DNA of 64,000 bases from Streptomyces melanogenes (GCF_014649795.1 NZ_BMTS01000008.1:1-64000), one strand, 5' to 3'. Shown: positions 1 to 8,845, counted from the first letter of the stretch. A program made the numbers and translations. Notes: generated by a model from the sequence alone, not told the origin.

Positions 1-227
1 CACGCCACCCGCACGATCTGACAGCCCGACGCCGTCAGCTCCGCGATCTGCTGAAGCGTCGCGCCGATGTCCGACGTACGCGTCGTCGTCATCGACTGCA
101 CCGAAATGGGCGCTCCCCCGCCGACGGCCACCGACCCGACCTGGATGCGCCGCGAGGTGCGGCGCATCGCCAGCGGTCGGGCCGGCAGCGCGGGGAGGCC
201 CAGGGAGACGGGCTCTCCGGTCCTCAT
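1..227 (-). CDS. ispG: IspG (GcpE), 4-hydroxy-3-methylbut-2-enyl diphosphate synthase, N-terminal part
   Basis: This is the first 75 codons of an iron-sulfur enzyme of the MEP isoprenoid pathway; the rest lies beyond the left edge. The visible protein carries the family's conserved N-terminal block: RIQVGSVAVGG at about residues 27-37, APISVQSMTTT at 39-49, and LQQIAELTASGCQIVRVA at 58-75, the start of the TIM-barrel domain. The catalytic cysteines would be in the missing C-terminal part. The ATG at 227 follows the hpnH stop by four bases; an in-frame GTG sits directly before it at 230. It closes the hopanoid operon, where it would raise the supply of C5 units. A second, housekeeping ispG elsewhere in the genome is likely but cannot be seen here. 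Confidence 0.93.
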   Translation of the reverse strand, partial: MRTGEPVSLGLPALPARPLAMRRTSRRIQVGSVAVGGGAPISVQSMTTTRTSDIGATLQQIAELTASGCQIVRVA

Positions 228-231
228 CACG

Positions 232-1254
232 TCACCCGCGGTTTCCCTGCACGGTCTCGCGGACCGCGCGCAGCGACTCCTTGAGCGACCCCATGGTCGC
301 GAGGACGGCGGTGGGCTCGTAGCCGCAGTGCGCCATGCAGTTGGCACACCGGTCGTCCTTGCCCCGGCCGTACTTGTCCCAGTCGGTCTCCTCGACGAGC
401 TGCCGGTACGTCGGGACGTACCCGTCGCTCATCAGATAGCAGGGCCGCTGCCAGCCGAAGAGCGAGTAGTTGGGGATCGCCCAGGCCGTGCACGGGAAGT
501 CCGCCTTGCCCTCCAGGAAGTCCAGGAAGAGCGGCGAGTGGTTGAGCCGCCAGCGGCGCCGGTTGCCACCGGAGAACGCCTTCTTGAAGAGCTCCCGGGT
601 CTGCTCGACGCCCAGGAAGTGTTCCTGGTCGGGCGCCTTCTCGTAGGCGTACGCGGGCGAGATCATCATCTCGTCGACCTGGAGGTCGTCGTTGAGGAAG
701 TTGAGCACCTCGATGATCGTCTGCGGGGTGTCGGTGTTGAAGAAGGTGGAGTTGGTGGTGACCCGGAAGCCTTGGCGCTTGGCCTCCTTGATCGCCGCCA
801 CCGCCTCGTCGAACACGCCCTCCTTCGCCACCGACTCGTCGTGCCGCTCGCGCAGCCCGTCGATGTGCACGGCGAACGCGAAGTACGGGGACGGGGTGAA
901 CTTCTCCAGCTTCTTGCGCAGCAGCAGGGCGTTGGTGCACAGGAAGACGTACTTCTTCCTGGCCACCAACTGACGCACGATCTCGTCGATCTGAGGGTGC
1001 ATCAGGGGCTCGCCGCCCGCGATGGAGACCATCGGGGCACCCGACTCCAGGACGGCGCCCACGGCCTGGGCCACCGGCATGCGCTGCTTCAGGATCCCGG
1101 CCGGATGCTGGATCTTGCCGCAGCCCTCGCACTTCAGATTGCACGCGAAGAGCGGCTCCAGCTCGACGATCAGCGGGAACTTCTCGCGCTTGCGGAGCTT
1201 CTGTTCAAAAAGATAGGTCCCGACCCTGATGGACTGGCGAAGCGGCATGGCCAT
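232..1254 (-). CDS. hpnH: HpnH, adenosyl-hopene transferase (radical SAM)
   Basis: Radical SAM enzyme of 340 residues that joins the 5'-deoxyadenosyl group to diploptene, the first step of bacteriohopane side-chain synthesis. The CxxxCxxC cluster motif is Cys38, Cys42 and Cys45 (ACNLKCEGCGK), followed by the SAM-contacting GGEPL motif. A second cysteine group (DDRCANCMAHCGYEP) lies near the C-terminus, as in characterised HpnH proteins. I chose the ATG at 1254 because AGGAGG lies eight bases upstream, overlapping the hpnG stop; a longer frame to 1293 exists but lacks a ribosome site. hpnG ends five bases upstream and ispG begins four bases downstream, so translation is probably coupled. Confidence 0.95.
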   Translation of the reverse strand: MAMPLRQSIRVGTYLFEQKLRKREKFPLIVELEPLFACNLKCEGCGKIQHPAGILKQRMPVAQAVGAVLESGAPMVSIAGGEPLMHPQIDEIVRQLVARKKYVFLCTNALLLRKKLEKFTPSPYFAFAVHIDGLRERHDESVAKEGVFDEAVAAIKEAKRQGFRVTTNSTFFNTDTPQTIIEVLNFLNDDLQVDEMMISPAYAYEKAPDQEHFLGVEQTRELFKKAFSGGNRRRWRLNHSPLFLDFLEGKADFPCTAWAIPNYSLFGWQRPCYLMSDGYVPTYRQLVEETDWDKYGRGKDDRCANCMAHCGYEPTAVLATMGSLKESLRAVRETVQGNRG

Positions 1255-1259
1255 CTGGC

Positions 1260-1913
1260 TCACCTCCTGGGGAGCGGCAAAGAACGGTGCCATTCAAAGA
1301 AAGCGGGAAGGACGGCACGAAGAACGCGGAAAGCCGATATTCCACCGCGTACCGTGCCGATCCGGACGAGTTCATGTTCTGGAGCGTCCACGACCACCCG
1401 TACGGCCGCAACCGGACGCTCTCCGGCCCCGACGGCGCTCCACAGCGTCGCCGCGGACTCCATGTCCACGGCGATCGCCCCGGTCGCGCGCAGTTCGGCC
1501 CGTTCGTGACCACGCACCACGTGGTCGGAGCCGATGAGCGGACCGGTGTGCACGGTGCGGCCGGGCAGCGCCGCGGTCAGCGCCTTGGCCAGCACCTCCG
1601 TACCCACGCAGGCGGTCGTGCCGCGCGGGTCGCGGGTCTCCGAGGCGACGACCAGGTCGCCGGGGTGCATCCCGGGGGCCAGGCCGGCGCAGAATCCGGA
1701 GGCGATCACGGCCGCCTCCCGGTTGGCCGAGGTGCCCAGGCCGCGCAGCACGGCCCGCTCGGCGGCTCTGGGGCCCATGCCGCTGCGCAGCACGGTGACC
1801 ACCTGGCCCGGTGTGCGGCCCCGGCCGCCGCTGCGCAGCGCCAGCTCCTCGATGGTGAGCGCGCAGGCGACCAGCAGCGGTACGGGTTCGGGGAGTGCGG
1901 GGCGTACGTCCAT
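1260..1913 (-). CDS. hpnG: HpnG, adenosylhopane nucleosidase/phosphorylase
   Basis: Nucleoside-phosphorylase-fold protein of 217 residues. In the hopanoid pathway it removes adenine from adenosylhopane, the HpnH product, to give ribosylhopane. Visible family features are the substrate-pocket segment GFCAGL near residues 73-78 and the VDMES motif at 149-153, which in this family contacts the ribose. The ATG at 1913 shares its A with the shc stop (TGATG), and hpnH begins six bases past the end. The order shc-hpnG-hpnH supports the hopanoid role over general purine salvage. Function is inferred from family and context. Confidence 0.9.
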   Translation of the reverse strand: MDVRPALPEPVPLLVACALTIEELALRSGGRGRTPGQVVTVLRSGMGPRAAERAVLRGLGTSANREAAVIASGFCAGLAPGMHPGDLVVASETRDPRGTTACVGTEVLAKALTAALPGRTVHTGPLIGSDHVVRGHERAELRATGAIAVDMESAATLWSAVGAGERPVAAVRVVVDAPEHELVRIGTVRGGISAFRVLRAVLPAFFEWHRSLPLPRR

Positions 1914-3904
1914 CACTTCCCCTTGGGGCCGTTGGGAGAGAACGGTTCTCCATGGACGTAGCGACCGAGCGCGGTCAGCGGGAACACCTGCCGGTAGAGG
2001 TGGTAGTTGATCGAGAAGTCCCAGGGGAACCCGGTGCCGGTGAAGTACGGCTCGTCCCAGGAGCCGTCCGCCAGCTGGGTCCCGGCGAGCCAGGCCACGC
2101 CCCGCTCGACCGCCTTGCCCTCCCGCTCCCCCGCCGCCAGCAGCGCCAGCAGCGCCCAGGCGGTCTGGGAGGCGGTGGAGGCGCCGTGCCCGATCCACTC
2201 CTCCTCGCGGTAGGAGCGCAGGTCCTCGCCCCAGCCGCCGTCCTCGTTCTGCACCGACTCCAGCCAGCCGACGGCCCGGCGGATCGCCGGGTGCGAGGCG
2301 GGCAGCCCGGCCGCCGTCAGCGCCGGCACCACCGAGCCCGTGCCGTACACGTAGTTGACGCCCCAGCGCCCGAACCAGGCGCCGCTCGCCTCCTGTTCGG
2401 CGAGCAGCCACTCGATGCCCCGGCGGGTGCGCGGCTCGTGAGCCCGGCCCTCGACCGCCAGCATCTCCACCACGTGCGCGGTGACGTCGGCCGACGGCGG
2501 GTCGATGACCTCGCCGAAGTCGCAGAACGGCAGCCGGTTGGGGAGCGGGCTGGTGTTGTCGGCGTCGAAGGCGCCCCACGCCCCGTTCCTCGACTGCATC
2601 CCCAGCGTCCAGCGCGCGGCCCGGCCGATCGCCCCCTCGACCCGGTCGGGGTCGGGGTGGCGCACCCGGCGCAGCGCGAGGATCACCTCGGCGGTGTCGT
2701 CGATGTCCGGGTAGTTGTCGTTGTGGAACTCGAACGCCCAGCCGCCCGGCGCCAGTTGGGGCTTCTTCACCGCCCAGTCGCCGGGCCGGACGATCTCCTC
2801 GCCGAGCATCCAGTCGACCGCCTTGACCAGCGCCGGGTGGTCGGCGGGCAGCCCCGCGTCGGCGAGCGCGATGGTGGCCAGGCAGGTGTCCCACACCGGG
2901 GACTGGCAGGCCTCGATCATCCGGGCGCCGTCCTCGCGCCACACCGCGAACCGGTCCAGGGATTCGAGCCCGGCCCGCATCACCGGGTGCTGGAGGTCGT
3001 AGCCGAGCAGGTGCAGGGCGATCACCGAGTAGACGGCGGGCGGCTGGATCCCGCCCCAGCAGCCGTCGTTCTCCTGGCGCTCGACGATCCAGCGGGCGGC
3101 GGTGTTCATCGCGGCGCGGCGCAGCCTGCGCGGAGCGAGGCGGTGGTAGACGTGCAACGCCCGGTCGAGCCGCTGGAAGGCGCCGTCCCAGCTCGCGGCC
3201 GGGGCGAGCGGCTTCACGGGGTTGGGGTCGCGCGCGTCGGTGTGCAGCTCGTCGAGCGCGAAGGGCGCGGGCCGCACCGGCCGCTTGGCGGAGACCACCG
3301 TGAGCGGCACGATCGTCTGCCGGGCCCAGCAGCCGAAATCGTAGATGTTCAGCGGGAACCACTTGGGCAGGAAGATCAGCTCCGGCGGCAGCTCCGGCAG
3401 GTCGTCCCACTTCCACCAGCCGAACAGGGCCAGCCAGATCCGGGTGAAGACCCGGCAGGCGGCGATGCCGCCCTGGCTCCTGACCCACGCCGAGGCCCGC
3501 GCCATGTGCGGGTCGTCCGGCCGGTCCCCGGCGAGCCGCAGCGCCACGTACGCCTCGACGGTGGCGGACAGCTCCGGCGGGCCGCCGTAGAAGGTGGCCC
3601 AGGTGCCGTCGTCGCGCTGCTCGCCCCGGATGAAGAGCGCCGCCGCCCGGACGGTCTTCTCGTCCTGGATGCCGAGGAACTGACGGAGCAGCAGGTCCTC
3701 GGCGTCCATGGTGACGTTGGTCTCCAGGTCACCCTTCCACCAGCCGAGGGCGTCCTGCCTGCCGAGCAGGTGCTCGACCGCGCGGTCCGCCGCCCGCCGG
3801 GCGGCGTCGAGCGCCTCGTCCGCGCCGGGTGGTGCGGTCGGTCCCGTGGCCGCGGCGGCCGGGGGCCGCGGGGCCCCGGCGCTTCCGTCGGTCGTCGCTG
3901 TCAT
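1913..3904 (-). CDS. shc: Shc, squalene-hopene cyclase
   Basis: Terpene cyclase of 663 residues, the usual length, converting squalene to hopene and hopanol at the membrane surface. The catalytic acid motif DXDD is present as DIDD at residues 400-403, followed by TAEVILALRR. QW-type repeats recur through the protein, including GCWGGIQ near 281, GAWGAFD, GGWGEDLR and GSWDEP. An N-terminal Ala/Pro/Gly-rich tail of about 30 residues precedes the first repeat. The GTG/ATG region at 3904 begins after a 111-base gap behind the polyprenyl synthase, the only sizeable gap in the operon, so an internal promoter or processing site is possible. The stop overlaps the hpnG start by one base. Confidence 0.97.
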   Translation of the reverse strand: MTATTDGSAGAPRPPAAAATGPTAPPGADEALDAARRAADRAVEHLLGRQDALGWWKGDLETNVTMDAEDLLLRQFLGIQDEKTVRAAALFIRGEQRDDGTWATFYGGPPELSATVEAYVALRLAGDRPDDPHMARASAWVRSQGGIAACRVFTRIWLALFGWWKWDDLPELPPELIFLPKWFPLNIYDFGCWARQTIVPLTVVSAKRPVRPAPFALDELHTDARDPNPVKPLAPAASWDGAFQRLDRALHVYHRLAPRRLRRAAMNTAARWIVERQENDGCWGGIQPPAVYSVIALHLLGYDLQHPVMRAGLESLDRFAVWREDGARMIEACQSPVWDTCLATIALADAGLPADHPALVKAVDWMLGEEIVRPGDWAVKKPQLAPGGWAFEFHNDNYPDIDDTAEVILALRRVRHPDPDRVEGAIGRAARWTLGMQSRNGAWGAFDADNTSPLPNRLPFCDFGEVIDPPSADVTAHVVEMLAVEGRAHEPRTRRGIEWLLAEQEASGAWFGRWGVNYVYGTGSVVPALTAAGLPASHPAIRRAVGWLESVQNEDGGWGEDLRSYREEEWIGHGASTASQTAWALLALLAAGEREGKAVERGVAWLAGTQLADGSWDEPYFTGTGFPWDFSINYHLYRQVFPLTALGRYVHGEPFSPNGPKGK

Positions 3905-4015
3905 GGCTTCCCCTTAATGCAAGTGCAGTGGTACTTCTGCTGTGCTGGGGTCTCCGTCGGACGCGGCCCCCTGGCGGGCCCGCTCCGGCGACGTCGCGTC
4001 ATATGCGAATGGTGA

Positions 4016-5119
4016 TCATCTCTTCCGTACGACCACGAAGTCGGCCAGCGCGGTCAGCTGCGCCCGCACCCGCTCGGGCATGTCGACGGCGCCGAGTGCC
4101 TCGATCGCCACGGCGTGCTGCCTGCGGGCCTCCTGCGAGGTCCACTCGCGGCCGCCCGCCTCCTCGATGAGCGCCGCCCGGGTGGCGAACTCCTCCTCGG
4201 AGAAGGTGTCGAAGTCGTTGCTCTTGGCGTCGGCGGCGAGCAGCTCGCCGAGCCGCTCCGAGGCCGGGCCGCCGGCCGCGAGGGCCGCCACCACCGGCAG
4301 GGACTTCTTGCGCTGGCGCAGGTCGCTCCAGGTCTGCTTGCCGGTGGCCTCGGGGTCGCCCCAGATGCCGAGCAGGTCGTCGACGGCCTGGAAGGCGAGG
4401 CCGAGGTGGTAGCCGTACGCCTCCAGGGTGTCGGCGGTCCTGTCGTCGGCGCCGCCGAGGACCGCGCCGATGGAGCAGGCGCAGGCGAGCAGCGCGCCCG
4501 TCTTGTTGCCCTCCATCTCCAGGCACTCCTCGACGGTGACCCGCTCGCGATGCTCGTACGAGATGTCCTGGGCCTGGCCGTCGATGAGCTTGCGGGTCGC
4601 GGTGGTCAGCCGGCGCGTGGCGCGCCCCGCCTCGACCGTGCCGAGCTCCAGGAGGACCTCGTTGGCCAGCGCGAAGAGCGCGTCGCCGACGAGGATCGCC
4701 TGCGCCGGGCCGTGCACCTTCCACACCGTGTCGCGGTGGCGGCGCTGCTCGTCGCCGTCCATCAGGTCGTCGTGGAGCAGCGAGAAGTTGTGGACGAGCT
4801 CGACCGCGACCGCGCCGGGCACGCCGACCTCGGGCCGGGCACCGGCCGCCTCGGCGGAAAGGAGTGCGAGCGCGGGCCGCACCGCCTTGCCGCCGTCGCC
4901 GTCCGCCGGGTTGCCCTGGGCGTCGATCCACCCGAAGTGGTAGGCCGCGACGGTGTCCATGGGAGCCGCGAGCCGGTCCACGGCCGTGCGCAGCACCGGT
5001 GTGGCCAGCGTCCGTCCGCGCTCCAGAAGCGCGGCGACGTCCACGGTGTCGACAGCCGAGTCAGCCGAAGGCACAGTCGGCACGGTCTCTCCTCTTGTTC
5101 CAGTGCTGCTAAGGGTCAT
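4016..5119 (-). CDS. Polyprenyl (farnesyl/geranylgeranyl-type) diphosphate synthase
   Basis: All-trans polyprenyl diphosphate synthase of 367 residues; it condenses IPP with allylic diphosphates, here most likely to supply farnesyl diphosphate for squalene. The first aspartate-rich motif is DDLMD at 117-121, followed by the basic HRD segment. The second is DDLLGIWGD, beginning at 247, a variant common in actinobacterial enzymes. The GGKAVRPAL block at 76-84 binds the IPP diphosphate. Chain length cannot be decided by eye. The ATG at 5119 overlaps the hpnE stop by four bases (ATGA). A 25-residue Thr/Ser/Val-rich leader precedes the folded domain. Confidence 0.92.
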   Translation of the reverse strand: MTLSSTGTRGETVPTVPSADSAVDTVDVAALLERGRTLATPVLRTAVDRLAAPMDTVAAYHFGWIDAQGNPADGDGGKAVRPALALLSAEAAGARPEVGVPGAVAVELVHNFSLLHDDLMDGDEQRRHRDTVWKVHGPAQAILVGDALFALANEVLLELGTVEAGRATRRLTTATRKLIDGQAQDISYEHRERVTVEECLEMEGNKTGALLACACSIGAVLGGADDRTADTLEAYGYHLGLAFQAVDDLLGIWGDPEATGKQTWSDLRQRKKSLPVVAALAAGGPASERLGELLAADAKSNDFDTFSEEEFATRAALIEEAGGREWTSQEARRQHAVAIEALGAVDMPERVRAQLTALADFVVVRKR

Positions 5120-6498
5120 GCCGCCTCCTGAAGCGGGTGGGCGTGGGAGCGGCCGAGTACGGCCAGAGCCGCGCCCGCGGCGCTGAATCCGCTGCGTACG
5201 GCGCCTTCCATCGTCGCGGGCCAGCCGGTGGCGGTCCACGCGCCCGCCAGGTACAGGCCGGGCGCATTGGTGTGCGCGCCCGGCCGCAGCCGTCCCACGC
5301 CGGGGGTGGGGGCGAACGTCGCTGTCCGCTCCCGGGTCACGAAGAAGTCCCGTACGCCCGCGCCGCGCGCGGCGGGCAGCAGCCGTTCGAGCTCGGGCAG
5401 GTAGCGCGCACGCAGCGCGGCCACCGGCTCGTCGATCTCGTCCCCGGCGGCCGACTGGGAGACGGCCAGGTACTGGCCCCCGCCGGTGAGCCCCGACGAC
5501 TCGGTGCGGTCGAAGACCCACTGCACGGGCGAGCCGAGGGCGGCGAAGAACGGCTGGCGCAGCACCTTGCGGTCGTAGACGACATGGAGGTTGAGGATGG
5601 GCGCGGTGCCGATGTCGAGCAGCTTGCCCGGGTCGTCGAGCGCGCCGTGCGGCAGCAGGTCGTGCGCCTCGCGCTGCGGGACGGCCAGGACGACCACCTC
5701 GGCGTCCAGCGTCTCGCCGCTGACCTCGACCCGCCAGGCGCCGCTCTCGGTACGGGACAGCGACTCCGCCTTGGTACGGGTCTCCACCCTCACCCCGGCC
5801 GAGGAGAGCGCCTTGCGGGCCAGCGTGTCGTGGAGCTCACCGAGCGGGACGTGCGCCCAGCCGATGTCGGCCGCGCCGGGCTCGGAGAGCAGGCCGGTCT
5901 TGAAGACCATCGCGGCGAGCCCCAGGGAGGCGTGCGGGGCGGTCGCGTTCAGGGTCGCCACGCCGACCAGGTCCCACAGGGCCTCGACGGTGCGGGCGGA
6001 CTGGCCGTGGCGGCCGAGCCAGGTCGCGAAGTCCACCCCGTCGAGCGCCGGGTCGGCGGGGTCGAGGCGCTTGAGCGCGAGTGCGGCGCGCCCGACGGAG
6101 GCCCGCTCGGCGAGCGAGAGGTGCGGATAGGTGGCGAGGCTCCTGGCCAGGTGGAGCGGTACGGGCAGGGCGCTGCGGCGCAGCCGGCCGAGCCGGGGCC
6201 CGCCGGGGTGGGCGACGTCCAGGACGGGCACGTCCAGGCGGTCCTGGAGCGGCGCCAGGTGCGTACCGCCGACCCGGTCCAGGAACCAGCCGTAGGCCGT
6301 GCAGCAGCGCAGGTAGACGTGCTGGCCGTTGTCGACGGTGAGGTCGCCGCGCCGGAAGGAGAAGGCGAGGCCGCCCAGGCGCGGGCGGCCCTCGATCAGG
6401 GTGACGCCGAGGCCGGCGTCGGCGAGTTCGAGCGCGGCGGTGATTCCGGCCAGGCCTCCGCCGACGACCACCGCGCGTTCGGGCTGCGGGGTTGTCAT
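5116..6498 (-). CDS. hpnE: HpnE, hydroxysqualene dehydroxylase (FAD-dependent desaturase family)
   Basis: FAD-dependent amine-oxidase/phytoene-desaturase-type flavoprotein of 460 residues. With HpnC and HpnD it makes squalene from farnesyl diphosphate, HpnE reducing hydroxysqualene. The dinucleotide-binding motif GGGLAG is at 13-18 (AVVVGGGLAGITAALELADAG) and a second FAD-contact block, GLYLAGAWTATGWPATMEGA, lies near the C-terminus. Its ATG overlaps the stop of the small DUF6380 ORF upstream (ATGA), and its own stop overlaps the next start, so the three genes form a coupled chain. The nearby hpnC and hpnD make this call firmer than sequence alone would. Confidence 0.92.
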   Translation of the reverse strand: MTTPQPERAVVVGGGLAGITAALELADAGLGVTLIEGRPRLGGLAFSFRRGDLTVDNGQHVYLRCCTAYGWFLDRVGGTHLAPLQDRLDVPVLDVAHPGGPRLGRLRRSALPVPLHLARSLATYPHLSLAERASVGRAALALKRLDPADPALDGVDFATWLGRHGQSARTVEALWDLVGVATLNATAPHASLGLAAMVFKTGLLSEPGAADIGWAHVPLGELHDTLARKALSSAGVRVETRTKAESLSRTESGAWRVEVSGETLDAEVVVLAVPQREAHDLLPHGALDDPGKLLDIGTAPILNLHVVYDRKVLRQPFFAALGSPVQWVFDRTESSGLTGGGQYLAVSQSAAGDEIDEPVAALRARYLPELERLLPAARGAGVRDFFVTRERTATFAPTPGVGRLRPGAHTNAPGLYLAGAWTATGWPATMEGAVRSGFSAAGAALAVLGRSHAHPLQEAA

Positions 6499-6635
6499 GC
6501 GCCCTCCCCTCCGGCCGTGCCGGTGTCGTGCGCACGCCCGGCCGTCGCAGTCAGGGACGCCCCGGCCGGAGCGGGGGTTGCACACCCTGTGCGCGTAATG
6601 CTCCTCGGCCGCACGTCCAGGTGCCCATGGGCCAT
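6495..6635 (-). CDS. Small DUF6380-like protein inside the hopanoid operon
   Basis: A 46-residue protein with the segment GASLTATAGRAHDTGTAGGE near its C-terminus, which I recognise from memory as the DUF6380 pattern. Its start overlaps the hpnD stop by one base (TGATG) and its stop overlaps the hpnE start by four (ATGA), so it sits in frame order exactly between two pathway genes. It has no transmembrane segment, no cysteines apart from one near residue 18, and no recognisable catalytic motif. It may be a small partner of the squalene enzymes or simply a translational coupling peptide. No function is claimed. Confidence 0.72.
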   Translation of the reverse strand: MAHGHLDVRPRSITRTGCATPAPAGASLTATAGRAHDTGTAGGEGA

Positions 6636-7585
6636 CAGGCGCGCCTCCTGGCGGTCTGCCGGGAGACGGTACGGGTGTCGAGTCCCGACAGTCCGCGTAC
6701 CGCCACGTACGCCTTCTCCCTGCCAGGCAGCGAGACCCGGCCGCGCAGCACGGCCTCCGGGTCGCGCTCGATGCGGTCGAGGAGGCGGCGGTAGATTCCG
6801 GCCATCGCGGCGACACAGGCGCCGCTGCGCCGGTCGAGCATGGGCAGCAGCCGGTAGCCCTCGGCGAACAGGGCGCGGGCGCGGCGCACTTCGAAGTGGA
6901 CCAGGCCCGCGAAGTCGGAGCCGGCCGGCGGCACCGGGGTGTGGAAGCCCGCGGCGCAGCCGAACTTCGCCAGGTCGTCGGCGGGCAGATAGGTGCGCCC
7001 GTTGCCCGCGTCCTCGCGAACGTCCCGGAGGATGTTGGTGAGTTGCAGCGCGAGACCCAGCGTGTCGGCGTACTCGGCGGCGCGCTCGGTGCCCGGTGCG
7101 CCCGGTTGTGTACCGAACACGCCCAGCGAGAGCCGGCCGATGGCACCCGCGACACACCGGCAGTAGACCTTCAGGTCGTCCCAGGTCTCGTAGGTCTCGC
7201 CGTGCACGTCCATCAGGACGCCGTCGATGAGCTCGTCGAGCCCGTCCAGCGGGATCGGGAAGCGGCGCGCCGCGTCGGCGAGCGCCACGGCCACCGGGTC
7301 GGTGTCGTCCTCCTCGACCGCGCCCTCGGCGATCCGGCCGAGCAGCGCCCGGGTGTCCTCCAGGCGCTGCTTCTTGTCCTTGGCGGGCAGGAGTCCGTCG
7401 CCGATGTCGTCGACGCGCCTCGAGAACGCGTAGAGCGCGGACATCGCCTGGCGCTTGTCGGTCGGCAGCAGCCTGATGCCGTACGCGAAATTGCGCGCCT
7501 GCTGTCCGGTCACCGCCTCGCAGTAGCTGTACGCGGCCTGTACCGGCGCGGACACGTGTGCGTGTGGATCCACGGTCCGGCTCAC
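6635..7585 (-). CDS. hpnD: HpnD, presqualene diphosphate synthase
   Basis: Squalene/phytoene synthase family protein of 316 residues; in the HpnCDE route it joins two farnesyl diphosphates into presqualene diphosphate. The first aspartate motif is RRVDDIGDG (DDIGD at 59-63) and the second is DVREDAGNGRTYLP, both of the canonical DxxxD form. The GTG start at 7585 overlaps the hpnC stop by four bases (GTGA). It could be confused with phytoene synthase, but the pairing with hpnC and hpnE and with shc points to squalene. Confidence 0.94.
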   Translation of the reverse strand: MSRTVDPHAHVSAPVQAAYSYCEAVTGQQARNFAYGIRLLPTDKRQAMSALYAFSRRVDDIGDGLLPAKDKKQRLEDTRALLGRIAEGAVEEDDTDPVAVALADAARRFPIPLDGLDELIDGVLMDVHGETYETWDDLKVYCRCVAGAIGRLSLGVFGTQPGAPGTERAAEYADTLGLALQLTNILRDVREDAGNGRTYLPADDLAKFGCAAGFHTPVPPAGSDFAGLVHFEVRRARALFAEGYRLLPMLDRRSGACVAAMAGIYRRLLDRIERDPEAVLRGRVSLPGREKAYVAVRGLSGLDTRTVSRQTARRRA

Positions 7586-8493
7586 CCCTCTCTACGCGCT
7601 CTACGCAACACGGCTCCCACTTCGCGCAGCAGACTGGACTTGGTGGGCTTGGGAGGTCCAGGAAGTACGTCGTGGCCGGCGGCAGCGACCGCGTCGAGCG
7701 CGGCGCGTCCTCCGGCCACGAATCCGGCCAGCAGCAGCCTGAGTCTGCCGTGGACGCTACCCACCAGGGAGGTGCCTTCATTCAGCAGCTGTGCGGCGCG
7801 TTCCGCCTCGAACGCGACCAGGGCGCGCACCGACGCGCCCCCGCGCGGCGCGGCCAGATCGGCCTCCGTGACGTGGAACCGCTTCATGTCCTTGGCGGGC
7901 AGGTAGACGCGGTCCCGGCCGAGGTCCTCGGTGACGTCCTGGAGGTGCTCGACGATCTGGAGCGCCGTGCAGACGGCGTCCGAGCGGCGGATGCGCTCGG
8001 GGCTCTCGGTGCCGGTGATCGCCAGCACCAGGCGCCCCACGGGGTTGGCCGACAGTTCGCAGTACGCCACCAGGTCCTCGTAGGTCTCGTACCGCCTGAC
8101 CTGCTGGTCCTGCCGGTTCGCCGCGATCAGGCCGAGGAACGGGCCGGGGGTGAGCGAGCGGCGGCGGACGGTGGGCTGCAGGGCCTTGAGCAGCGGGTGG
8201 TGCGGGGTGGAGTCGAAGACGCGGCGCAGATCGGCCTCGAAGGCGTCGAGCATCACGAGCCGGTCGTCCGCGTCGGCGGGGGCCACGCCCAGGTGGCGGG
8301 CGTCGGCGCCGCCGGGCGCGAGGTCGCCGTCGCCGATGTCGTCGACCAGGCGGGCATAGCCGTACACCGCCATCAGGTCGTCGCGCCAGGCGCGCGGCAG
8401 AAAGAAGGGGGCCACCGGGAAGTTCTCCTCCGTGGCCTTGTCGAGCGTGGTGCGCGAGGGGGAGTCGGTGCGCACGTCCCGGACACCTGTCAC
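7582..8493 (-). CDS. hpnC: HpnC, hydroxysqualene synthase
   Basis: Second squalene/phytoene synthase family member, 303 residues, converting presqualene diphosphate to hydroxysqualene. Motifs are RLVDDIGDGD (DDIGD at 51-55) and DVTEDLGRDRVYLP. The N-terminal ENFPVAPFFLP block is typical of HpnC. The GTG at 8493 is the furthest in-frame start before a stop and has no strong ribosome site, so the start is tentative. It is the first gene of the hopanoid operon and therefore the gene served by the upstream regulatory region. Confidence 0.93.
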   Translation of the reverse strand: MTGVRDVRTDSPSRTTLDKATEENFPVAPFFLPRAWRDDLMAVYGYARLVDDIGDGDLAPGGADARHLGVAPADADDRLVMLDAFEADLRRVFDSTPHHPLLKALQPTVRRRSLTPGPFLGLIAANRQDQQVRRYETYEDLVAYCELSANPVGRLVLAITGTESPERIRRSDAVCTALQIVEHLQDVTEDLGRDRVYLPAKDMKRFHVTEADLAAPRGGASVRALVAFEAERAAQLLNEGTSLVGSVHGRLRLLLAGFVAGGRAALDAVAAAGHDVLPGPPKPTKSSLLREVGAVLRRARREG

Positions 8494-8701
8494 CGGGGGC
8501 CGCCCGGTACGGGAACGGCGGAGGTCTCTCGTAGCTGGAGATTTCCCGTAGCCATTGCCGTCACATCTCCCGTTCTACACCGCCGACCCAAAACATCCCA
8601 TTTCGGACACGCCGCCGAGCCTCCCGAGTGGCGGACGGCTGCCGCGCGGGCTGTCCGGGGCGGTACCGCCCATCCGTCACGATCAACACCGGTACAGCTT
8701 A

Positions 8702-8736
8702 CGTTGTACAACGCCTGACAACACGTCGGGGTGTTG
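8702..8736. promoter_or_regulatory. Two adjacent palindromes upstream of hpnC
   Basis: CGTTGTACAACG at 8702-8713 is a perfect 12-base palindrome. Six bases away, CAACAC-GTCGGG-GTGTTG at 8719-8736 has perfect six-base arms. They lie about 210-245 bases upstream of the hpnC start and share the GTTG/CAAC core. They may be operators of the hopanoid operon, whose regulator is not in this window. A matching -35/-10 pair could not be fixed. Confidence 0.4.
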
Positions 8737-8845
8737 CGCGCATTACAAGAACACTTCAATCCGCGCCAACCTTCCCCTGACGCAGGCGACTTGACGGAGC
8801 CTTGACATATCGGCCCGTCCCGCGGGCCTCCCCCAAGGACGCGAA

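Noticed and set aside
1260..3488. Long open frame on the minus strand crossing shc and hpnG (742 codons)
   Set aside because: Only its last 217 codons, from the ATG at 1913, are the real hpnG; the rest is an Arg/Pro/Ala-rich shadow of shc in another frame.
4016..5521. Extended polyprenyl synthase from 5521
   Set aside because: The extension is out of character and overlaps hpnE; the ATGA overlap at 5119 marks the true start.
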